Source: Cellvibrio sp. OA-2007 (GTDB lineage Bacteria; Pseudomonadota; Gammaproteobacteria; Pseudomonadales; Cellvibrionaceae). From it: 64,000 nt of DNA. This document shows, piece by piece, positions 9,692 to 18,410 of the stretch. The notes below the pieces were generated by a model. The model saw nothing but the letters and a program-made list of their open reading frames with translations, searched no databases and had not been told where the DNA came from. The first letter of the stretch is position 1; each line of letters opens with the position of its first letter. A program made the translations under genes and the position numbers. The stretch is taken from assembly GCF_000953825.1 (NCBI RefSeq), contig NZ_BBUL01000095.1, positions 1-64,000 of the forward strand. Direction: 5' to 3'.

Positions 9692-11152
9692 ATGTGGCGC
9701 AACAATAAAGTTCTTGTTATAGACGATAATCAGTCACGCAGACACGATTTAAAAATTTTGCTGGATTTCCTTAGCGAAACCACACGCACAACCGCCAGCA
9801 ATACTTGGCAGGCTGCTGTTGCCGAGGAAAATAACGGCGAAGACTATGTTGCGATCTTGATTGGTGATTATCGTGACAGCAATCAATCTCTTGCGCAGCT
9901 GCTTAAAGAAATCCGCTCTTGGAATGATGAGTTGGCAGTTGTCTTGGTTGGCGATGAAAATCAAAATGCCGATGAGGGATTGGATGATCTCTATCGCTTT
10001 ATGGTTATTGCTACTCTTTCTCTCCCTCCTACCTATAACAAGCTGGTTGATACACTGCATCGCGCCCAGTTGTATCGCGAAGCGCAATCTACGAGTAAGC
10101 GACAGCCTCAGCGGCGCCCCGTGCATTTGTTTCGCAGTCTGGTAGGTACCAGTCGCGAAATTCAAAACGTGCGTGAAATGATGGCGCAGGTTGCTGATAA
10201 AGATGTTTCAGTGTTGATTACTGGTGAGTCGGGTACGGGTAAAGAAGTAGTTGCGCGTAACCTGCATTATAACTCGCCACGTCGCGACAAGCCTTTTGTT
10301 CCCGTTAACTGCGGTGCAATTCCAGCGGAGTTACTCGAAAGTGAATTGTTTGGTCATGAAAAAGGGGCATTTACTGGTGCGATTAATTCGCGCGCTGGCC
10401 GTTTTGAAATGGCAGAGGGCGGCACCTTATTTCTAGATGAAATTGGCGATATGCCGCTTAATATGCAAGTTAAAATTTTGCGCGTATTGCAAGAGCGTTG
10501 CTTCGAGCGTGTTGGTAGCAACAAAACCCAGCCGGTAGATGTTAGGGTAATTGCTGCAACCCATCGTAATCTTGAGCAGATGATTGCGGATAATACTTTC
10601 CGTGAGGATTTGTTCTATCGTTTGAACGTATTTCCTATCGAGCTGCCATCACTAAAAGACCGGTCTGAAGATATTCCATTATTGATGAACGAGTTAGTGT
10701 CGCGCATGGAAAGCGAGCAGCGTGGTTCTATTCGTTTTAATTCGGCAGCAATTATGTCGCTCTGCCAGCATGAATGGAGCGGTAATGTGCGCGAGCTTGC
10801 TAACCTGGTTGAGCGCATGGCAATCATGCATCCGTTTGGTGTAATTGGTGTGCAAGATTTACCGGCAAAGTATCGTCATGTGGATGTAACCGATGAAGAT
10901 TTCGTGCACGCGCCAGCAAATGCAAATGGTACTGCAGTATCAGGTAGTACCAGTTATGTGAATATGAACGACACTCCGCTTTTGCCCGAACAAGGTATTG
11001 ACTTACGTGAGTACATTACCAATTTAGAGATGAGTTTAATTCAGCAAGCGTTGAATGATTGTGGTGGTGTTGTTGCTCGAGCAGCAGATAAGCTTTGCGT
11101 GCGCCGCACCACCCTGGTAGAAAAAATGCGCAAGTATGAAATGCAGCGGTAG
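9692..11152 (+). CDS. fleQ: Flagellar master regulator FleQ (sigma-54 activator)
   Basis: A 486-residue enhancer-binding protein. A receiver-like FleQ domain (about 1-120) is followed by the LFRS motif in [15 protein letters not shown], which in P. aeruginosa FleQ contacts c-di-GMP. The AAA+ domain shows Walker A GESGTGKE, the sigma-54 contact loop GAFTGA, Walker [12 protein letters not shown] and the [14 protein letters not shown] arginine-finger region. The Fis-type helix-turn-helix at the C-terminus reads [20 protein letters not shown], very close to FleQ. FleQ activates early flagellar genes and represses exopolysaccharide genes; c-di-GMP switches it. No fleS/fleR genes follow, unlike in pseudomonads: bioA lies convergent instead. 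Confidence 0.94.
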   Translation: MWRNNKVLVIDDNQSRRHDLKILLDFLSETTRTTASNTWQAAVAEENNGEDYVAILIGDYRDSNQSLAQLLKEIRSWNDELAVVLVGDENQNADEGLDDLYRFMVIATLSLPPTYNKLVDTLHRAQLYREAQSTSKRQPQRRPVHLFRSLVGTSREIQNVREMMAQVADKDVSVLITGESGTGKEVVARNLHYNSPRRDKPFVPVNCGAIPAELLESELFGHEKGAFTGAINSRAGRFEMAEGGTLFLDEIGDMPLNMQVKILRVLQERCFERVGSNKTQPVDVRVIAATHRNLEQMIADNTFREDLFYRLNVFPIELPSLKDRSEDIPLLMNELVSRMESEQRGSIRFNSAAIMSLCQHEWSGNVRELANLVERMAIMHPFGVIGVQDLPAKYRHVDVTDEDFVHAPANANGTAVSGSTSYVNMNDTPLLPEQGIDLREYITNLEMSLIQQALNDCGGVVARAADKLCVRRTTLVEKMRKYEMQR

Positions 11153-11225
11153 CGATAGTATCTTGCTTGCCTAATGCTAAAGAGGTGGGTTGAATCGGGG
11201 AGTTGGCTCCCCTTGACCCTCGCGG

Positions 11226-12530
11226 CTACTTTGTGAGTGTTGCGACTACTTTCAATATTGATGATGTTAATTTGCTCAATTCATCTTTGCTGATGATGAA
11301 GGGCGGCATTAAATAAATAACATTGCCAAATGGGCGGATCCACACTCCCAACTCGATAAACAGCGGCATTAACTTGCTCGTATCCACCGCGTTTTCTAAT
11401 TCGACCACCCCGATAGCACCCAGCACGCGCACATCGCGCACGTATGAGAAATCTTTGCATGGTGCCAATTCATCGCGCATTTGTTGCGCGATGTTTGCAA
11501 CTGTTGTCTGCCAATCGGAGTTGAGCAGCAGATCAATGCTGGCATTGGCCACAGCACAGGCAAGCGGGTTGGCCATATAGGTCGGCCCATGCATAAAAAT
11601 GCCACTCTCACCACTGCAGATGCCGTTGCTCACCTTGTCGTTGCAGAGTGTTGCTGCCAGGGTGATGTAACCTGCGGTCAGTGCTTTGCCTATACATAAA
11701 ATATCCGGGCTGATACCGGCGTGCTCACAGGCAAATAGTTTTCCAGTGCGGCCAAAGCCGGTGGCGATTTCGTCGACGATTAAAAGAATTTCATTTTTAT
11801 TGCAGAGCTCGCGTACACGCCGTAAATAATCCGGTGAATAAAAACGCATTCCTCCAGCACCCTGAACAATCGGTTCAAGAATGACTGCCGCAATCTTTTG
11901 GCGATGTTGTTGGATGAGCTGTGCAAAATTCGCAATATGGGATTCTTGAAACGTCTCATCAAAACTGCAAGGTGGCGCTTCTGCAAATAAATGATGAGAA
12001 AGCGAGCGGTGAAAGAGATGGTGCATACCTGAGTGTGGATCGCAAACTGACATGGCACCAAAAGTGTCGCCATGATAACCGCGCTTTAATGTTAGAAACA
12101 TGGTGCGCTGAGCCTGACCTTGAGAGTGCCAATATTGAATTGCCATCTTAAGTGCAACTTCAACTGCAACAGAGCCGGAATCAGAAAAGAAAACTTTATT
12201 TAATCCATCGGGAGTTATTTTGGCAAGTGTGCTGGCGAGTTTTACGGCAGGCTCATGGGTAATTCCAGCAAACATTACATGAGCCATTTTGCCAACTTGA
12301 TCAATCACTGCTTGATTTAATACCGGATGATTGTAGCCGTGCAGTGTGCTCCACCAAGAAGACATGCCGTCAACCAAAACGCGGCCGTCTGCCAGATGTA
12401 ATTCTGCCCCTTGTGCGTGGCTTACTGCTGCAACAGTACCGGGTTGGGTAAATGATGTGTAAGGGTGCCATACGTGAGCACGATCTAGGCGCAGTAAATC
12501 TTGGTTGGCAATTTCTTGGCTGTATATCAT
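11226..12530 (-). CDS. bioA: Adenosylmethionine-8-amino-7-oxononanoate aminotransferase
   Basis: A 434-residue class-III PLP aminotransferase of biotin synthesis: it converts KAPA to DAPA using S-adenosylmethionine as amino donor. Diagnostic segments are HVWHPYTSFTQPG near the N-terminus, GMSSWWSTLHGYNHP, the PLP-binding IVDEIATGFGRTG, the Schiff-base Lys in CIGKALTAGYITLA, and GPTYMANPLACAVA. Length fits E. coli BioA (429). It stands alone; the other bio genes are not in the window and no clear BirA operator was found upstream. Confidence 0.95.
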   Translation of the reverse strand: MIYSQEIANQDLLRLDRAHVWHPYTSFTQPGTVAAVSHAQGAELHLADGRVLVDGMSSWWSTLHGYNHPVLNQAVIDQVGKMAHVMFAGITHEPAVKLASTLAKITPDGLNKVFFSDSGSVAVEVALKMAIQYWHSQGQAQRTMFLTLKRGYHGDTFGAMSVCDPHSGMHHLFHRSLSHHLFAEAPPCSFDETFQESHIANFAQLIQQHRQKIAAVILEPIVQGAGGMRFYSPDYLRRVRELCNKNEILLIVDEIATGFGRTGKLFACEHAGISPDILCIGKALTAGYITLAATLCNDKVSNGICSGESGIFMHGPTYMANPLACAVANASIDLLLNSDWQTTVANIAQQMRDELAPCKDFSYVRDVRVLGAIGVVELENAVDTSKLMPLFIELGVWIRPFGNVIYLMPPFIISKDELSKLTSSILKVVATLTK

Positions 12531-12631
12531 GAGAGTTCCACATCATCCGCAGAAAATAATTAGTTGCTTGCGCAAAGCTTAACGAAATTTTTTGTAAAAA
12601 GCTGAATCAATTGCGTTAATTCACGGCGGCA

Positions 12632-14203
12632 TTAATTAAATCTGAGAATCAAATCCAGTTGTTTGTGCGATAGTTTATCCATCTCGCTGTTGAGGTTATC
12701 TGCAATACTAATTTCTTGTTGTGTTTCATTGGAGATATGGGCAATTGTTTGTGTATTGCGTTCAATTTCCAATGCCATCGATGATTGTTCTTCTGCTGCT
12801 GTCGCTATTTGATGGGACATTTGGTTGATGGTATTTACAGATTGTGAAATGGAATCGAGCGCGGTACGCACGTTGCTCATTTCATGCACGCTGCGATCAG
12901 CAAGATTCAAGCAGTTCTTCATATTGAGCCCAGCATCCTCTGTGGCCTTGCTCAGATTGCCAATAATTTGCTGGATATCGCCTGTCGACTCTTGTGTTCT
13001 CTGCGCGAGTGAGCGCACCTCATCAGCTACTACTGCAAAACCGCGCCCTTGCTCGCCGGCGCGAGCTGCCTCAATCGCGGCGTTGAGCGCAAGCAAATTA
13101 GTTTGTTCTGCAATCCCGCGAATCACATCGACTACATTGGCGATTTTGCTGCTATCTTCGCTGAGTTTATTTAATACGCCGCCGAGATCACCCACTGTTT
13201 GTGACAGGTCGTCTATGGCATGGCGTGCGCCTTCAATTACTTGATTGCCTTTCTCTACTTCGTCAATGGCTGCACCGGTGGCGATGGATGTCTGGCTCGC
13301 GCCACTGGCAACTTCTTGTACTGCCAGCGCCATTTGTTGCATGGCAGTGGCAACCCCGGCAGTCTCTTGTTGTTGCGCGGTCATGCCTTCATAGGTTTTG
13401 CGCGCGTGGTGATGAGCGGCCCCAGCTTTTTGTTGCAGCTCTCTTGCTGATTCGCCAAAGCGCCCGAGCGCTGTACGCAGGCGCGATTTCATTGCGTGTT
13501 GTGCTAGTTCAATTTCCCCCATTGCATCACAGCGGCCCGTGTATATATAGGCGGCGAAAGGGTCGTTAATTGTGGCGTGAGCTTCTTCTAGTGCTTGTGC
13601 CATGTGTTTTTGCTGTAACACCTGCGCTGCGCCGCCAGTTATCAGTGCAATAATTGTTGCGGCAAGTAGGCTGCTGATTGAGAGTGAGGCAAATAAGTTG
13701 GCGGTCAGAAGTAATAAGATCCAGCTGCACAGGGCGACTAATACGCTGCTGCCGAACTGGCTCCAAAATTTTTCCACCGCGGAGTAGGCGGGCTTGCCTT
13801 GGTTTAAACGCGCGTAAACTAACTCAGCACGCCGAACCACATCGGGATCAGCCTTAGCGCGTACGGACTCATAACCATATACTTGGCCATTTTGACGCAG
13901 AGGAGTGACATAGGCATCTACCCAGTAATGATCGCCATTTTTGCAGCGATTTTTAACTATTCCCATCCAGGGTTTGCCTGCTTTTAATGCTGTCCAAAGC
14001 ATGGCAAATGCGGCTGGTGGCATTTGCGGGTGGCGCAAAATATTGTGCGGTTGATTGAGTAGTTCTTCATGACTAAAACCGGAGATACGACAAAACGTCT
14101 CATTGGCAAATTCTATGTCTCCGCGAAGATTAGACGAGGATACAATTTCGTCGTTAGTGGAAAGATGTATTTCCTTGCCGGTGATGTGACCATTATTACG
14201 CAT
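12632..14203 (-). CDS. PAS-domain methyl-accepting chemotaxis protein (Aer-like)
   Basis: A 523-residue chemoreceptor. Residues about 10-115 form an Aer-type PAS domain ([53 protein letters not shown]) that in Aer binds FAD. Two adjacent hydrophobic segments (about 145-190) give a membrane hairpin with no sizeable periplasmic domain. A HAMP-like linker leads to the signalling domain with the invariant tip [20 protein letters not shown] and [15 protein letters not shown]. This layout fits an energy or redox sensor for aerotaxis rather than a sensor of external ligands. No CheR-binding pentapeptide is seen at the C-terminus. Confidence 0.9.
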   Translation of the reverse strand: MRNNGHITGKEIHLSTNDEIVSSSNLRGDIEFANETFCRISGFSHEELLNQPHNILRHPQMPPAAFAMLWTALKAGKPWMGIVKNRCKNGDHYWVDAYVTPLRQNGQVYGYESVRAKADPDVVRRAELVYARLNQGKPAYSAVEKFWSQFGSSVLVALCSWILLLLTANLFASLSISSLLAATIIALITGGAAQVLQQKHMAQALEEAHATINDPFAAYIYTGRCDAMGEIELAQHAMKSRLRTALGRFGESARELQQKAGAAHHHARKTYEGMTAQQQETAGVATAMQQMALAVQEVASGASQTSIATGAAIDEVEKGNQVIEGARHAIDDLSQTVGDLGGVLNKLSEDSSKIANVVDVIRGIAEQTNLLALNAAIEAARAGEQGRGFAVVADEVRSLAQRTQESTGDIQQIIGNLSKATEDAGLNMKNCLNLADRSVHEMSNVRTALDSISQSVNTINQMSHQIATAAEEQSSMALEIERNTQTIAHISNETQQEISIADNLNSEMDKLSHKQLDLILRFN

Positions 14204-14352
14204 GAATACTTTCCTGAAATGTCATCAATAACTTGATCTTCCGCACTGATTTTTTATCACGGTGTAAAAACTGAAGCAGGGATCATGTGCTTTGGTGGTT
14301 AAATCCTAGTTCAAAATAGAAGAATCTCTAGTTTCCTCAGGGTTGCTTGTCC

Positions 14353-15153
14353 TCAGGCGGCGTAGCTGTTGATGGTTTCTGGGGCGCAGAGTCCACTATG
14401 GCTGAGTTGCGATTCGCGCAGAAATCGGGCGAGCGCAACGCGCGTCTCTTCCTCCATATCGATAAACTCAACACTGATTTGGGTATGGCGATAAGGGCTG
14501 CGACCTATACGAAACGCACAGATACGCGCGCGGCAACGAATTTGTAGCTCATCGCTAATATCCACCTCGCACATTGGCAATAGAGCGCCATGGCGCAGGT
14601 AGGGCAGCATATTGCCCGCTACTATCAAGCGTAGTCCGCCGGTAGAAATGTCCTGCAATGTGCCGTAACTGGGCTCCTGCCCAAGGGTGCGAATTTTGAC
14701 CGAAAGTGGGGATTGATGGCCGACGATAAAACGCGGTGCGTTGCGCCTGGGCATGTAATAAACAAACTCAGGCAGGGCGATGGCAAACCCTATTGCGTCA
14801 TAGGTAGAGCCCATGGCAACTATAGGGGCGCGAACGACCAGTTGCTCGCCATTGCGATGGTGGCGCAGGGTAATTTCATCGCCTGCGTCTAGTAATAGTT
14901 GTTGGGGGAAAAGGTCATCCAACCAGAGTAGGCCGCGTTCGACATCAATCGCCAGAATCATGCTCTGATAAACACGGCTGGTGCCGGTAATTTTTATCTC
15001 CAGTAATTGCCGCTGTGCGTGTAACTCTGCCAGTGGGAGATACCGCTCAGGGATGTTATTTGCGGACGATACGTCCTCTTGCCCAGCGGCTGGTGCTTTG
15101 GTTGGTGCAGATGAGCGAGCACCTTTTCTAAACAGTTTGTCGAAAAACGACAT
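14353..15153 (-). CDS. PilZ-domain flagellar-brake-like protein (YcgR family)
   Basis: A 266-residue cytoplasmic protein. After a low-complexity N-terminus, a YcgR-type N-domain (about 35-125) is followed by a PilZ domain with both c-di-GMP signatures: RNAPR (RxxxR) and DISTGG (DxSxxG). YcgR proteins slow or bias the flagellar motor when c-di-GMP is high. The neighbourhood (fleQ, fliS, a chemoreceptor) supports a motility role. ATG 15153 follows a GAGGTAG ribosome site on the minus strand. Confidence 0.85.
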   Translation of the reverse strand: MSFFDKLFRKGARSSAPTKAPAAGQEDVSSANNIPERYLPLAELHAQRQLLEIKITGTSRVYQSMILAIDVERGLLWLDDLFPQQLLLDAGDEITLRHHRNGEQLVVRAPIVAMGSTYDAIGFAIALPEFVYYMPRRNAPRFIVGHQSPLSVKIRTLGQEPSYGTLQDISTGGLRLIVAGNMLPYLRHGALLPMCEVDISDELQIRCRARICAFRIGRSPYRHTQISVEFIDMEEETRVALARFLRESQLSHSGLCAPETINSYAA

Positions 15154-15427
15154 GACTACCTCCTCACGGCAATAATTCTCCCCTGGTACTGCTTTGGGTG
15201 GGGGCTTGATAGGGGTAAGAGCAAGCCCTATGCCAGATGCTGGAGGTGCCAGTCTGTATAGGGTATCCAGACAATAGTTGTAGCGATTTCAGTTGTTTAG
15301 CCGGTAATAACCAGAGTATAGACCGGCAAAATCTTGCCGTGATTTGGGGGATTCGTTTCAACTTGCGCGCAAAATCCGTACAATGCGCCGCTCGCCGACC
15401 CAGTCGCCGTTTGAGCTACCTTCCCGT

Positions 15428-16348
15428 ATGAGTTTTGAGTCCATGAAAGAGTTACACGAACGCAAAGATCGCCTTGAATTTAACAAGCTGCAAAAGCGCT
15501 TGCGCCGCCTGACGGGCACAGCCATTGTCGATTACAACATGATCGAAGATGGCGACAAGGTGATGGTGTGTTTGTCGGGTGGTAAGGACTCTTACACCAT
15601 GCTCGATATATTAATGAGCTTGCAAAAGACCGCGCCGATTTCGTTTGAATTGGTTGCAGTGAATATGGATCAGAAGCAGCCCGGTTTTCCAGAACATATT
15701 TTGCCGCAGTATTTGGAGCAGGTCGGCGTGCCTTACCATATCATCGAGCGTGATACTTACAGCATCGTCAAAGAAGTGATTCCGGAAGGCAAAACTACTT
15801 GTGGTTTATGCTCCCGGCTGCGTCGCGGTACGTTGTATGGTTTTGCGGAGGAAATCGGTGCAACCAAAATTGCGCTTGGTCATCATCGCGACGATATTAT
15901 CGAAACCTTATTTTTGAATATGTTCTTCGGCGGTAAATTAAAAGCCATGCCGCCCAAACTCTTGGCCGATGATAAACGCAATATAGTGATTCGTCCGTTG
16001 AGTTACTGCGCCGAGGAAGATATTGCCCATTTTGCTGAGCTAAAAGGCTTCCCGATTATTCCGTGTAATCTCTGCGGTTCACAAGAAAACCTGCAGCGTC
16101 AGGTTGTTAAAGACATGTTGCAGCAGTGGGAGCGTCAATTTCCCGGCCGCACCGAAACCATTTTCTCGGCTATCCGTAATACCCAGCCATCGCAATTGGC
16201 CGATTTAAATTTATTCGATTTTGTGAACCTTAAAACCAATAAAGATGCGCCAGCAGGTGACGATGAGGCAGATGCTTGCGGCATAGTGTCGCCGATAAAT
16301 CGCAGCGACAGTGCGGTTCAGTATGTGGATGTATTGGATATCCACTAA
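15428..16348 (+). CDS. ttcA: tRNA 2-thiocytidine(32) synthetase TtcA
   Basis: About 306 residues from ATG 15428. The PP-loop ATP site SGGKDS and the paired cysteine motifs CGLC (in [13 protein letters not shown]) and CNLCG mark TtcA, which thiolates C32 of certain tRNAs using a 4Fe-4S cluster. [20 protein letters not shown] is also typical. The frame is open further upstream to 15344; ATG 15428 is chosen because the family similarity begins at [20 protein letters not shown]. Neither candidate has a strong ribosome site, so the start is uncertain by up to 84 bases. Confidence 0.92.
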   Translation: MSFESMKELHERKDRLEFNKLQKRLRRLTGTAIVDYNMIEDGDKVMVCLSGGKDSYTMLDILMSLQKTAPISFELVAVNMDQKQPGFPEHILPQYLEQVGVPYHIIERDTYSIVKEVIPEGKTTCGLCSRLRRGTLYGFAEEIGATKIALGHHRDDIIETLFLNMFFGGKLKAMPPKLLADDKRNIVIRPLSYCAEEDIAHFAELKGFPIIPCNLCGSQENLQRQVVKDMLQQWERQFPGRTETIFSAIRNTQPSQLADLNLFDFVNLKTNKDAPAGDDEADACGIVSPINRSDSAVQYVDVLDIH

Positions 16349-16368
16349 CTGATAATCCATCTGCCAAA

Positions 16369-16403
16369 AACAACAAAGGCTGCACATTGCAGCCTTTGTT
16401 GTT
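16369..16403. terminator. Bidirectional terminator between ttcA and the 16419 gene
   Basis: A perfect 16-base-pair stem (16369-16384 with 16388-16403) with a 3-base loop; the stem ends are A/T-rich (AACAACAAAGG... / ...CCTTTGTTGTT). It can serve both converging genes. Confidence 0.8.
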
Positions 16404-16418
16404 TCTAATGTTCCTAGC

Positions 16419-16922
16419 TCATGCCACCAGTTTTTTCGAGTTATCCATTACCAGTGTGCGATAGGTTTGCATAAAGTCATCCAGATTGCGGAGGCAGCCT
16501 GTTCCGTTATCGAAGTGGTTGGCCCAGAGTTGGGCAAGGGTGGATATATCGACGGGTTTATTGGTGTCTATCGCGCTGCGGCGGTAAATCATCCACGCCA
16601 TACCGGTGCTGTAAGTTAAATTGCTGATCAATTCAGCGTGGGGATTTTTAAGAAATTGTTGCTGGCTGGCCAAACCGCGCTGTTGCGAAGCTAAATCGGG
16701 AAACTGCACTAAATAGGTATCCCACAATTCCTGATGTTTTTCGGCGGTGATGCGATAAAGCCCCAAGCCTTTGGTTTGCGCGCAATAACAATGCAACCCC
16801 AAAAGTGATTCTTGTGCTGCGGTGCCGAGCAGCAGGTTCTCGGCAATCTCTGAATGCTCCCCTAAACCGTGTAAATAAGGTTTGATAATCAACTCGCGTA
16901 AATCACTGACATCGATACCCAT
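16419..16922 (-). CDS. Lysozyme-like / transglycosylase-like protein of phage type
   Basis: About 167 residues from ATG 16922, which has a GAGG ribosome site; a longer frame up to 17075 lacks one and its extra residues look unrelated. The pattern LLLGTAAQESLLG, then GLGLYRITAEKHQELWDTYL, and later ELISNLTYSTGMAWMIYRR resembles a family known mainly from tailed phages of pseudomonads, where a Glu in the (T)AxQES-type motif would be catalytic in a lysozyme-like fold. No signal peptide or membrane segment is seen. It stands alone, without other phage genes, between ttcA and ald. The enzymatic role is inferred from motif memory, not shown. Confidence 0.6.
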   Translation of the reverse strand: MGIDVSDLRELIIKPYLHGLGEHSEIAENLLLGTAAQESLLGLHCYCAQTKGLGLYRITAEKHQELWDTYLVQFPDLASQQRGLASQQQFLKNPHAELISNLTYSTGMAWMIYRRSAIDTNKPVDISTLAQLWANHFDNGTGCLRNLDDFMQTYRTLVMDNSKKLVA

Positions 16923-17145
16923 AACTACCTCGGTGGCCTCATTTTTGTCACAGCAGTGCCCCAAATTGTCAGCATTAATGGTTAATAGCTGACTTGTGCA
17001 CGATTTCTGATCCAAATTGAGCGTCAAAAAACTGTTCATAATCTGTGCAGCATAAGTTGCGCCAACTTGCTGCAAGCTGAATGAGTTTGTTTGAGTCCTT
17101 TGGCTATACTCAGTTGGGTAGTAATTGATGACAGGAAAATCGTTT

Positions 17146-18264
17146 ATGCGTATCGGTATCCCAAGAGAGATAAAAGCAGGTGAGAATCGGGTTGCTTTAA
17201 AACCGGCAGGCGCGGCTGAATTACATCGGCGTGGCCACAGTGTTTATGTGATGAGTGGTGCGGGGCAGGCGGCGGGTTTTAGCGATGCCTGCTATCAACA
17301 AGCGGGAGCACATCTGCTGAATTCTTTAGCCGAGGTTTATGTCAGTGCGGATTTGATAGTTAAAGTCAAAGAGCCGCAACTTGAAGAATATGCATTATTG
17401 AATGATCGCCATCTGTTGTTCACCTATTTGCATCTGGCCGCCAATCGCACTTTAACCGAGGCTTTACTGGCGTCTGGTGCGACCTGTATTGCTTACGAAA
17501 CTCTGGTGGATGGGCAGGGGCGTTTACCCTTGCTTACACCTATGTCGGAAATTGCCGGGCGTATGGCGGTGCAGGCGGGAGCACATCATCTGGAGATGGC
17601 GCAGGGCGGCAAGGGGGTGTTGTTAGGCGGTATTCCCGGAGTTGCACCGGCCAAAGTATTGATATTGGGGGGTGGTGTAGTGGGCGCAAATGCGGCTGCT
17701 ATGGCGGTTGGTTTGGGTGCTCAGGTGCACATAATGGATAAATCCTTGGCGCGTTTGCGGCAGTTGGATGAGCAATGGCGCGGCCGTGTGATCTGTGAAT
17801 ATGCAACCCAAGAGCGTATTGATTTGTTAGCACTGCAGTCGGATTTGATTATTGGCAGCGTACTGAACGCAGGTGCCAGCGCGCCTAAATTGTTGAGTCG
17901 GGGTCTGATCGCACAGATGGAAAACGGCAGTGTTCTAGTCGATGTTGCAATCGATCAAGGCGGGTGTTTTGCAACATCCAAACCGACCACACATCAACAT
18001 CCAACCTATATCGAAGAAGGTGTGGTGCATTATTGTGTGGCGAATATCCCGAGTGCGGTGGGGCGTACAGCAACATTAGGGCTGACTAATGCAACCTTGC
18101 CCTACATTATTCGCTTGGCTGAAAAGGGTTTTGTGGCACTGCAATCAGATGCTGGCCTGCTTGCGGGCTTGAATATTTACCGTGGGCAGCTTACTCAAGC
18201 GGGGGTTGCGGAGTCATTTTCCCTGCCTTGTAGCGACGCTGCATTGTTGCTGCCAAAAAGGTAA
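17146..18264 (+). CDS. ald: Alanine dehydrogenase
   Basis: A 372-residue L-alanine dehydrogenase (alanine + NAD+ to pyruvate + NH4+). The N-terminus [20 protein letters not shown] is diagnostic; the substrate-binding Lys is in IVKVKEPQ and the catalytic His in [11 protein letters not shown]; the NAD fold has [26 protein letters not shown] 17146 is chosen because AGGAAA at 17134-17139 serves it and the protein then begins like the family; TTG/ATG codons at 17125-17130 are alternatives. It is monocistronic, divergent from the 16922 gene. Confidence 0.95.
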   Translation: MRIGIPREIKAGENRVALKPAGAAELHRRGHSVYVMSGAGQAAGFSDACYQQAGAHLLNSLAEVYVSADLIVKVKEPQLEEYALLNDRHLLFTYLHLAANRTLTEALLASGATCIAYETLVDGQGRLPLLTPMSEIAGRMAVQAGAHHLEMAQGGKGVLLGGIPGVAPAKVLILGGGVVGANAAAMAVGLGAQVHIMDKSLARLRQLDEQWRGRVICEYATQERIDLLALQSDLIIGSVLNAGASAPKLLSRGLIAQMENGSVLVDVAIDQGGCFATSKPTTHQHPTYIEEGVVHYCVANIPSAVGRTATLGLTNATLPYIIRLAEKGFVALQSDAGLLAGLNIYRGQLTQAGVAESFSLPCSDAALLLPKR

Positions 18265-18410
18265 TTTTCCTATAGAAAATAACACTATAGATTTAGGTGA
18301 CAGGGATAATCTTGTTCTATACTCAGGCCAGGTTGAGCGTAAATTGCCAGCGTAAGGCAAGCACTATCCCACCCATATAACTGATAAAGTCCTCCGGAAA
18401 CCTTAGGTCA

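Noticed and set aside
11196-11211. Hairpin GGGGAG-TTGG-CTCCCC between fleQ and bioA as a terminator
   Set aside because: The stem is good but there is no T run on either strand.
15344-15427. Longer start for ttcA
   Set aside because: The extra residues do not look like the family and the TTG has no ribosome site; the ATG at 15428 is nearer the conserved part.
16923-17075. Longer N-terminus for the lysozyme-like protein
   Set aside because: No ribosome site at 17075 and unrelated composition; ATG 16922 has GAGG upstream.
18282-18305. Sequence resembling pieces of the SP6 phage promoter (ACTATAG next to ATTTAGGTGACA)
   Set aside because: The two pieces are in the wrong order and the full promoter is not present; most likely chance.
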